A stretch of DNA of 5,701 nt from Bacteroidales bacterium (lineage in GTDB: Bacteria > Bacteroidota > Bacteroidia > Bacteroidales > UBA1402). Below, in pieces: positions 1-5,701 of this stretch; the first letter of the stretch is position 1, and each line of letters begins with the position of its first letter. The notes beneath the pieces are model-generated. The model was not told where the DNA came from and ran no database searches. It saw nothing but the letters and a program-made list of their open reading frames with translations. Both the position numbers and the translations under genes were made by a program. The stretch covers positions 818 through 6,518 of the forward strand of contig DOBD01000110.1 in NCBI GenBank assembly GCA_003506275.1. The letters run 5' to 3'.

Positions 1-246
1 TATCCATCCTGTCCCGACCACAGTGAAAAGGAGCGGTTGTTCCGCCTGTTAGAAGCTGAGGCGCGCATCGGCACAACCTTGACCGAAAGCTTCATGATGC
101 AACCGGCCTCCTCGGTGAGTGGTTTCATGATGGCCAGCCCGCACGCTCAATTCTACAACATCCTGCACCTGACCAAAGACCAGGCCGCCGATTACTTCAA
201 ACGCAAGGGCACGGAGGTGGAAACCCTCAAGCAATTGATTATCTGA
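1..246 (+). CDS. metH: Methionine synthase, cobalamin-dependent, C-terminal end (partial)
   Basis: This is the last 81 codons of cobalamin-dependent methionine synthase, open at the left edge in frame 1 and ending in TGA at 244-246. MetH moves a methyl group from methyltetrahydrofolate to homocysteine through cobalamin in the cytoplasm. The part seen here is the end of the activation domain, which binds AdoMet to rescue oxidised cobalamin. It starts with YPSCPDHSEK, matching the YPACPEHTEK stretch of the E. coli enzyme, whose tyrosine (Tyr1139 from memory) follows the AdoMet-contacting RPAPG loop. Next come LTESFMMQPASSVSGF, matching LTESFAMWPGASVSGW, and DYFKRKG near the end, matching DYARRKG. 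The alignment by eye needs no gap for about 80 residues. The protein then stops about 8 residues before the E. coli end, and FSHP of E. coli is ASPH-like here. An ATG at 37 is internal and is not the start. It converges with the symporter gene 23 bases downstream. Confidence 0.93.
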   Translation, partial: YPSCPDHSEKERLFRLLEAEARIGTTLTESFMMQPASSVSGFMMASPHAQFYNILHLTKDQAADYFKRKGTEVETLKQLII

Positions 247-269
247 TCGATTCATCAGCTAAACACCAT

Positions 270-1715
270 CTATTTGGCCCTGGCTTTCTGATATGTCTTG
301 ACCTCCTGTTTCAATTCGGGAGCCAGCAGGTAAAGTCCGATGAGGTTGGGCACAGCCATGGACAATACCAACATGTCGGAAAAGTCGATGATGTTGGTCA
401 AGCTGGTTGTGGTGCCGACGATGATCATAAGCAGGAAGATTACCTGGTACACTTTTTCGGCCCAGATCCGTTTGCCGGTGAGCCGTTGGCTAAGGCCACC
501 GAATACGTAGTCAAAGCCCTTGGTTCCGTAGTACGACCAGCCGATCAAGGTGGAGTACACAAACAGGAACATACACAATAGCAACACATAGGGAGCCCAG
601 GCGCCCAAGGTGGAAAAGGCAGCTGAGGTCAATTGAGCCCCTTCGAGTTGAGCCTCGTTGTGATAAACCCCGGTAAAAATCAGGGTGAGCGCTGTCAATG
701 TGCAGATCACCACGGTGTCGATGAACGGTTCCAACAAGGCGACATAGCCTTCAGTGACCGGTTGTTTTGTCTTGACCGTCGAGTGGGCGATGGCTGCCGA
801 TCCGATGCCGGCTTCGTTGGAGAAGGCTGCTCGCCTGAATCCCATGATGAGTACGCCCACAAAACCACCTTTGGCCGCCTCTGGGGAAAAGGCACCGTTC
901 CAAATGGCAAGCAAGGCATCGCCCAGGTGTGTAATGTTGACAGCAATGATAATCAGGCACATCAACACATAAAGAACGGCCATGAAGGGAAACAGTCGTC
1001 CGCAGACAGCAGCGATGCTTTTGATACCCCCTAGAATAACGAGGGCCGTCAAGACAGCTAAACCTATTCCGACCCACAACCCATGGGGTGCGAGGATAGG
1101 GAAAACGGTGGATAGTTGGGCATGAATCTGGTTGGACTGGAACATGTTGCCGATGCCGAAAGCGGAGAGTGCGATGATAAAGGCGTATAGATAGGATAAA
1201 AAGGAACCGATGCGTGGCAACCCCATTTTCTTAAGCCCGTCCTTGAGGTAGTACATGGGTCCACCGGAAACCACCCCGTTTTCATCGATTCGACGGTATT
1301 TGACACCCATGGTGCATTCGGCAAATTTGGACGACATGCCCAATAGCCCGGCCACGATTATCCAAAAGGTTGCACCGGGTCCCCCCAAACTGATGGCAAC
1401 AGCCACGCCGGCGATATTACCCAGGCCAACGGTTGAGGAGAGTGCTGTTGCTACTGCCTGGAAATGGGAGGTATTGCCTTGTCCTGCATGGCGTTTGTCC
1501 ATTCCAAGGGCTAGTTGAACACCGTGTTTGAAGCCCCTGATGTTGATGAATTTCAAATAGAGGGTAAAAAAAAGACCCCCGGCAATAAGCCAGACCACGA
1601 TGAAAGGTACGGGGGCGCCCAGGTTCATGCCCATGGCGGCAAAGGGGTCCCAAAATAAAACCTTGCCCAACCCTTCTACCAGGGGGGCTACATAGTGGTC
1701 GATGTTGTGAGTCAT
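270..1715 (-). CDS. Sodium:alanine/glycine-type symporter, AGCS family
   Basis: This intact 481-residue inner-membrane protein belongs to the AGCS (alanine or glycine:cation symporter) family, whose members import small amino acids with Na+ (sometimes H+). The length is usual for the family. Visible family motifs are GLGNIAGVA (97-105), GGPGATFW (111-118, close to the AGCS signature), SGGPMYYLKDG (150-160), FQSN (192-195), RRAAFSNEAGIGSAAIAH (294-311), EPFIDTVVICTLTAL (329-343) and GWSYYG (392-397). About ten or eleven hydrophobic segments can be picked out, for example near 36-55, 172-190, 212-230, 242-260, 374-392, 424-440 and 448-466. The charged tail after 467 (ELKQEVKTYQKARAK) is probably cytoplasmic. 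The ATG at 1713-1715 gives the normal N-terminus. The bases before it (CCTAATTTAC) contain no Shine-Dalgarno site, as is common in Bacteroidota. It starts 27 bases after the malQ stop and is likely cotranscribed with malQ. The exact substrate (alanine, glycine, serine or glutamine) cannot be read from sequence. Confidence 0.94.
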   Translation of the reverse strand: MTHNIDHYVAPLVEGLGKVLFWDPFAAMGMNLGAPVPFIVVWLIAGGLFFTLYLKFINIRGFKHGVQLALGMDKRHAGQGNTSHFQAVATALSSTVGLGNIAGVAVAISLGGPGATFWIIVAGLLGMSSKFAECTMGVKYRRIDENGVVSGGPMYYLKDGLKKMGLPRIGSFLSYLYAFIIALSAFGIGNMFQSNQIHAQLSTVFPILAPHGLWVGIGLAVLTALVILGGIKSIAAVCGRLFPFMAVLYVLMCLIIIAVNITHLGDALLAIWNGAFSPEAAKGGFVGVLIMGFRRAAFSNEAGIGSAAIAHSTVKTKQPVTEGYVALLEPFIDTVVICTLTALTLIFTGVYHNEAQLEGAQLTSAAFSTLGAWAPYVLLLCMFLFVYSTLIGWSYYGTKGFDYVFGGLSQRLTGKRIWAEKVYQVIFLLMIIVGTTTSLTNIIDFSDMLVLSMAVPNLIGLYLLAPELKQEVKTYQKARAK

Positions 1716-1742
1716 GGTAAATTAGGTATTTGTATCGAAGTA

Positions 1743-4418
1743 TCAGGAGCGGCCTGAGCGGCGGATGAGTTCGCGGATAGTCACTTTGAGGGGCTCTGAT
1801 TCCATCAGTGTTTCCAGGGTGAGGTGCATTCTGTAGCGCCAGTAGTGTCTGGGGTTGGAAGGCTGGTTGATGCGTTCTGTGCCGGGGTTGGGGTTGCGCA
1901 ACAGGGCATCGACAGCCATCCAGTCTTGCCAGGGCAGGATAACCCACATGGCCGGTGACGCCAGATGCTGGGCCAAAATCTCCCTGGCGATTTCGGGCGT
2001 GCACTCAGTCGGTGTGACGCCTGGTTTCCAAAGCATTTGCCGGTAATAATGGGCCGTAGCTTCGGGATCTTCCGACCACCAGGCCCTAAGGGGGGCTAAA
2101 TCGTGGGTTGAGGTCGTGCAGACCGACAAGTAGGGGATGGCGTTCAGGTTTTCGAAACGTACCCCCATGCGTTTGGGCATGCGTTGGATTTCCAAACTCA
2201 GTATGTGCAAACGGTTCATGACTTCGGGCACACACTCCGGTATCATGCCCAGGTCTTCACCACAGGCCAACATCCGGGAAGCTTGCACCAGGGGTGTGAG
2301 TTTGGTTAAGGCCTGCTCTTTCCAAAAATCGTTGTGACGATGGTAGAAAAAAGCATCGTGCAGGTGGCGGTAAACGGCTTGTTGATCGGAGGTCAGTTCG
2401 CTGAAGCGGTGGCTGTTCATACCGTTGATGCGGGGGTGAAGGCGGTCGGGCTGGTTGGCGTCGTGAAGGAACAACACTTCCTCGCACAGGCTGAACAAGC
2501 CTTCCTGTAGGTCCACATCAGCCGGATGCTTGCACAGGTGCGCCTTGATGCGTTGCTGTGTGTTGAATGCCGTTTTTAAAACGTACAGACCTGGTTTGTC
2601 TTTTTTCACAAAGGCCATGGCCCTGCTTATGTTGTGCCCAAAGAGGGTGTTCAGCGTTTTCAGGTTGAAACGGGCTACCGTCAGTTCGTTGGCATCAGGG
2701 CAACCCATCGCCTCCAGTTCCTGTGGAGAATACGGCATGGCTGGATTGAATTGGCCCAGCAGACCTCTCACGGCGTGTTCGGGAATTTCCCAGATGCGGA
2801 AGAAACCCAGGATGTGGTCGATGCGGAAAGCATCCATGTACAGGGCCATGTGAGTGAAACGCCGCTTCCACCAGTCGTAATCGTCCTGAGCCATGCGTGC
2901 CCAGTTATATGAGGGGAAGCCCCAGTTTTGTCCGGTAGGCGAAAAGCTATCGGGAGGGGCGCCCACCTGTACGCTGGGGTTGAATAGTTCGGGTTGGTAC
3001 CAGGCTTCCACGCTGTGGCGGTGTACCCCGATGGGTATGTCACCTTTAAGTACGACGCCTTTGGTGTGCGCATAGTCCCTGACCTGTTTGAGTTGTTTGT
3101 GCAGGAGGTATTGCGTGAATCGGTGCCGTTGAATCGTGTTGTGCCAGGGTTGCCTGGTGTCACAGAGTTCGGTTACAAGGCCTGTGGAGCCCTGTTTGTA
3201 AGGCCCCCAGGTCGAGGGGTCCGGTGATGATTGGCTATCCCTTAGATAGGCGTAGGCTGCATAAGGATCCAGCCAATCCTGGTGTTCCCTGGCAAAGGCC
3301 AGGTATTCATCGGAAAACAGGAGGCCATTCGTTTCCTTTTCCTGTTCAAACAGCGCTTCAATATAGGCGCTCTTTAGTCGCCAGGCCGCTTCGTAGTCTA
3401 GATCTGACAGCGTGTTCAGGCGTTGCCCTTCAGCCGTGAAGCCGTCCTGCAAGGCTGTGTCCTTTAAAGGAGGCAGGTCGGCCGGAGCCAGGTACATGGG
3501 GTGTAAGGCATGAACGGAGACGGCGTTGTAGGGGTACGAATCTTCCCACGTGCCCTTGCTGGTGGTGTCGTTGATGGGCAACAACTGGATGATCTGTTGG
3601 TCAGTGTCGGCCACCCAATCGACCAGGCGCAGCAGATCGCCGAAGTCGCCGCAGCCCCACGAACGTTCAGAGCGAAGGGAAAAGACAGGTATGGCCAGGC
3701 CAGCTCCCCTCCAAGGTACTTCCTGGTAATGACAGGTAAGACCGGTCTCCACTTGCAGCACGTGGGGAAGGTTACTGTGGAGGTGTATAACACGAGGCTC
3801 GCCCCATTCCCAGGCTACCACTTGACCTGTCGAGCGATCGATGAGCACAAATTTGTAATGAAAGACAGGAGGAAGAGTGGCTGTATCCAGGCTGACACGC
3901 CATTCAGGGTATTCCCCCGGCAACATGGATACCGCGTGCCTGGGATCCCAATGGCCTAGCAGGTTGGTGTCACCGGACACGCCCACCCTCATCGACGGGC
4001 GTACCTGTGGAGCAAAAACGTTGATTATCAAGTGACCTCCCTCGTAGGACAAGGCTTGCCCCGCATCCGGAACGGTCAACAAACTGTCCGAAAAAGCAGA
4101 GGAGGCCATCAGTGCATTTTCCGGTTCAGGTTGCCAAAAGTCGCTCACACGCACCGTTGTTGCATCAGGTGGCAGACTGAGGTGGCGGGGCCGACCCCAT
4201 TCACGTCGCAAAATCCGATCACCCTCCCTGACCAGGTACTGATAGATCAGGTCTTCGCACGGTTCGTGTTCCAGGTCCAGTTCCCAGTGACCCTCCCCGA
4301 TGTGATACATGGCTGGTGCCGTCAACAGGTTGCCATCACCCGTAGGTAGGGTGTTGCCACAGAGTGCAATTTCCTGTCCAGGTTGCGTGAAATAGTGGAT
4401 ATGGAAATGAACTGTCAT
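1743..4418 (-). CDS. malQ: 4-alpha-glucanotransferase (GH77, DPE2-like) with two N-terminal CBM20 modules
   Basis: This 891-residue GH77 enzyme transfers glucan segments between maltose, maltodextrins or glycogen-like acceptors. It has no signal peptide, so it should be cytoplasmic. Two CBM20-type starch-binding modules come first, at about 1-97 and 128-226. The second is the clearer one, with GDTNLLGHWDP at 149-159 and HYKFVLID at 187-194. The catalytic domain spans about 236-885. It carries the family motif around GAPPDSFSPTGQNWGFPSYNW (487-507 region), FRIDHILGFF with the predicted nucleophile Asp534, CGEDLG with the acid/base Glu721, and STHD with Asp773. The nucleophile to acid/base spacing is 187 residues, against about 47 in the short Thermus amylomaltase (Asp293, Glu340). 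There is therefore an insert of about 140 residues, as in plant DPE2, which acts on maltose and heteroglycan. The ATG at 4416-4418 lies 26 bases after the stop of the iron-sulfur gene and has no clear ribosome site. No catalytic residue is missing and the frame is intact. Confidence 0.95.
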   Translation of the reverse strand: MTVHFHIHYFTQPGQEIALCGNTLPTGDGNLLTAPAMYHIGEGHWELDLEHEPCEDLIYQYLVREGDRILRREWGRPRHLSLPPDATTVRVSDFWQPEPENALMASSAFSDSLLTVPDAGQALSYEGGHLIINVFAPQVRPSMRVGVSGDTNLLGHWDPRHAVSMLPGEYPEWRVSLDTATLPPVFHYKFVLIDRSTGQVVAWEWGEPRVIHLHSNLPHVLQVETGLTCHYQEVPWRGAGLAIPVFSLRSERSWGCGDFGDLLRLVDWVADTDQQIIQLLPINDTTSKGTWEDSYPYNAVSVHALHPMYLAPADLPPLKDTALQDGFTAEGQRLNTLSDLDYEAAWRLKSAYIEALFEQEKETNGLLFSDEYLAFAREHQDWLDPYAAYAYLRDSQSSPDPSTWGPYKQGSTGLVTELCDTRQPWHNTIQRHRFTQYLLHKQLKQVRDYAHTKGVVLKGDIPIGVHRHSVEAWYQPELFNPSVQVGAPPDSFSPTGQNWGFPSYNWARMAQDDYDWWKRRFTHMALYMDAFRIDHILGFFRIWEIPEHAVRGLLGQFNPAMPYSPQELEAMGCPDANELTVARFNLKTLNTLFGHNISRAMAFVKKDKPGLYVLKTAFNTQQRIKAHLCKHPADVDLQEGLFSLCEEVLFLHDANQPDRLHPRINGMNSHRFSELTSDQQAVYRHLHDAFFYHRHNDFWKEQALTKLTPLVQASRMLACGEDLGMIPECVPEVMNRLHILSLEIQRMPKRMGVRFENLNAIPYLSVCTTSTHDLAPLRAWWSEDPEATAHYYRQMLWKPGVTPTECTPEIAREILAQHLASPAMWVILPWQDWMAVDALLRNPNPGTERINQPSNPRHYWRYRMHLTLETLMESEPLKVTIRELIRRSGRS

Positions 4419-4444
4419 GCCTGATTATCTCGTCATGTCCCTCG

Positions 4445-5701
4445 TTAGAATCCGAAGCCCTCCAGTTGAACGTCTTTCTTTACTTCGTCCACAAAGGCCT
4501 GTGCTTCGAGTTGAACGGGATTACCTTCCACATGAATGGCTTTGTAGGGTACGGCTGGACAGACGTACTCACAGCCTCCACAGCCCACGCAGATGGCTGG
4601 ATCAACGGAAGGGATGGTCAAGGCGTCCTTAAAAGGTACCATTTTGACCGCCTGGGTGGGGCAATGTTCGGAGCAGGCGCCGCAACTGGTTTCGTCGGTA
4701 TAAACCACGCAATTATGCAGGATGAAAACCACCCTTCCCATCTGGGTTTTGTGCTTGGCCTCTTTGGTGAGGGGTTTCAAGGCATCGGTAGGGCAAACAT
4801 CGGTACACAGCGTACAATCGAAGTTGCAGAAGCCGTGGTCAAAGTTCATGACCGGCATCATCAGTCCACCAACGCCGTATTGCAGCAGTGCTGGTTTTAA
4901 CACCTGGCTGGGACATTTGGCCACACAAAGGTGACAGGCTGTGCAATGATCCAGCAAATGTTCGGCACTGATTGACCCCGGCGGGCTGATGGGGTAAGCT
5001 CTTTTAAACGGAACGCGGCCTGTGGGTATGCTGATGGCTTGGGCGAGGAGCGTGGAGGGTGCCGCCAAGGCTGTTACCGCCAAGGCTCCCATGAACTGCC
5101 TTTTACTTTCGTCGATTGTCTCTCCCTTTGCTTCCGCTCCAACGGATGCCATTTTACGTTCAGTTGACTCTCCGGAGGGGGTTGCAGGATTAGCCTTGCG
5201 CTTCAGCGTATAGGTGATGCTGTGCTCGTTGCACGCATCGATGCAATCAAAACAAGCGACACAGCGGGTGGCATCGATCTGACTGTTTTTGCTATCGATA
5301 CAGGAGGCTTTGCAGGCTTTCGCACATTTGCCACAGCTGATGCAGGTGCTTTCGTTGATACGCATTTTAAACAACGACAGGGCGGACAGATACCCCAACA
5401 CCGTGCCCACCGGGCAGAGGGTATTGCACCAGGTACGGCCATGCCTGGCGGCCAGGAAACTGACCACGCCCAACGTGGCCACTGCGATCAACAGAGAAGC
5501 CAGGCTATGTACAAAAATGTCGGTATGGTAGAAGGTATAATTGCCAAAGTGGCTGAACAGTTCGGCCAACACATTGTTGCCTGCCATGTAGACCGGCCTG
5601 AACAGGTGAGTGACCATGCGGCCAAAAGCGCTGTACGGATCCAACAGACTAAGTACGACTGTCAAGCCGGCGACATAGCTTACGATAACGGCGGCCAGCA
5701 C
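4445..5701 (-). CDS. Membrane-anchored polyferredoxin, NapH-like plus NapG-like fusion (N-terminus outside window)
   Basis: 418 codons are visible. The frame stays open to the right edge, so the GTG at 5699-5701 is probably an internal valine and roughly 100 N-terminal residues are likely missing. In order, the visible part has a membrane segment (1-20), another at 66-85, and CNTLCPVG (92-99), the CxxxCP motif of NapH/NosR/CcoG-type proteins. A two-cluster ferredoxin follows, with Cys120, 123, 126, 130 and Cys147, 150, 153, 157. Then come a polar linker (165-198), a Tat-like hydrophobic stretch (199-222) and a NapG-like domain. That domain has four cysteine groups: 253/256/259/263, 292/296/299/303, 331/340/343/347 and 371/374/377/381. 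The SPPGSIS stretch before Cys253 resembles the RPPGAIN stretch of E. coli NapG. Six [4Fe-4S] clusters are predicted. The likely role is passing electrons from quinol or a cytoplasmic donor across the inner membrane; the partner is unknown. It precedes malQ by 26 bases, probably in one operon. The family call is firm, the function inferred. Confidence 0.88.
   Translation of the reverse strand: MLAAVIVSYVAGLTVVLSLLDPYSAFGRMVTHLFRPVYMAGNNVLAELFSHFGNYTFYHTDIFVHSLASLLIAVATLGVVSFLAARHGRTWCNTLCPVGTVLGYLSALSLFKMRINESTCISCGKCAKACKASCIDSKNSQIDATRCVACFDCIDACNEHSITYTLKRKANPATPSGESTERKMASVGAEAKGETIDESKRQFMGALAVTALAAPSTLLAQAISIPTGRVPFKRAYPISPPGSISAEHLLDHCTACHLCVAKCPSQVLKPALLQYGVGGLMMPVMNFDHGFCNFDCTLCTDVCPTDALKPLTKEAKHKTQMGRVVFILHNCVVYTDETSCGACSEHCPTQAVKMVPFKDALTIPSVDPAICVGCGGCEYVCPAVPYKAIHVEGNPVQLEAQAFVDEVKKDVQLEGFGF
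5036..5107 (-). other. Internal Tat-like signal/membrane segment in the polyferredoxin
   Basis: Residues 199-222 of the visible protein read SKRQFMG, then a hydrophobic alanine-rich stretch, then LLAQA. This resembles a twin-arginine signal (S-R-R-x-F-L-K) with Lys-Arg in place of Arg-Arg, followed by an AxA site of signal-peptidase type. It sits exactly between the NapH-like and NapG-like halves, where a free-standing NapG would carry its Tat signal. Whether it is recognised by Tat, is cleaved, or merely crosses the membrane cannot be told from sequence. Confidence 0.55.

Noticed and set aside
243..258. Inverted repeat CTGAT-6-ATCAG across the metH stop codon, considered as a terminator for the convergent genes.
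   Set aside because: The stem is only five pairs with little GC, and no T run follows on either strand. It could arise by chance.
1716..1742. Bacteroidota-type promoter (TTTG, spacer, TAnnTTTG) for a separate symporter transcript.
   Set aside because: No match in the right orientation is visible in this gap, nor in the 4419-4444 gap before malQ.
1417..2004. Minus-strand open frame of 195 codons spanning the malQ/symporter junction.
   Set aside because: It lies out of frame over two well-supported genes on the same strand and has a low-complexity, Arg/Pro/His-rich translation with no recognisable motif.
3510..3959. Plus-strand open frame of 149 codons antisense to malQ.
   Set aside because: It is opposite conserved CBM20/GH77 coding sequence and its translation shows no domain; it is best explained as an antisense shadow.
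4466..4900. Plus-strand open frame of 144 codons antisense to the polyferredoxin.
   Set aside because: It mirrors the cysteine-rich NapG-like region and has no independent motif or start signal.
5699..5701. GTG at the right edge as the true start of the iron-sulfur protein.
   Set aside because: It falls at the window border inside a hydrophobic segment. Proteins of this type have further membrane segments and usually another CxxxCP motif upstream, so the gene almost certainly continues.

Overview
The window reads as ordinary chromosomal DNA of a Bacteroidota bacterium, most likely a member of the Bacteroidales with roughly balanced base composition. This rests on recognition by eye. The glucanotransferase has the long form with two N-terminal starch-binding modules that Bacteroides-type genomes carry. 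The iron-sulfur protein has the NapH/NapG-like fused form I associate with Bacteroidales. The two translation starts inside the window (AGCS transporter and malQ) lack a convincing Shine-Dalgarno sequence, as is common in that phylum. No database search was possible.

Layout from left to right. Positions 1-246 (+) are the last 81 codons of metH, cobalamin-dependent methionine synthase, namely the end of its AdoMet-binding reactivation domain. After a 23-base convergent gap, three genes lie on the minus strand and are read right to left. They are a membrane-anchored polyferredoxin (4445-5701, its N-terminus beyond the window), a 4-alpha-glucanotransferase malQ (1743-4418), and an AGCS-family sodium:alanine/glycine-type symporter (270-1715). 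The gaps between these three are only 26 and 27 bases, so they look like one transcription unit whose promoter lies outside the window to the right. No gene-free stretch exceeds 27 bases.

How the genes work together: MalQ rearranges maltose and maltodextrins in the cytoplasm. The symporter imports a small amino acid with sodium. The iron-sulfur protein looks like an electron conduit from the membrane quinone pool or cytoplasm to the outer face of the inner membrane. No biochemical link between the three is evident, and they may simply share a housekeeping operon. The polyferredoxin is the most interesting object: it appears to fuse a NapH-like membrane protein to a NapG-like four-cluster ferredoxin through an internal Tat-like segment, with no nitrate reductase gene visible. 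I see no mobile element, CRISPR array, RNA gene, riboswitch or clear terminator, and no wholly new system.
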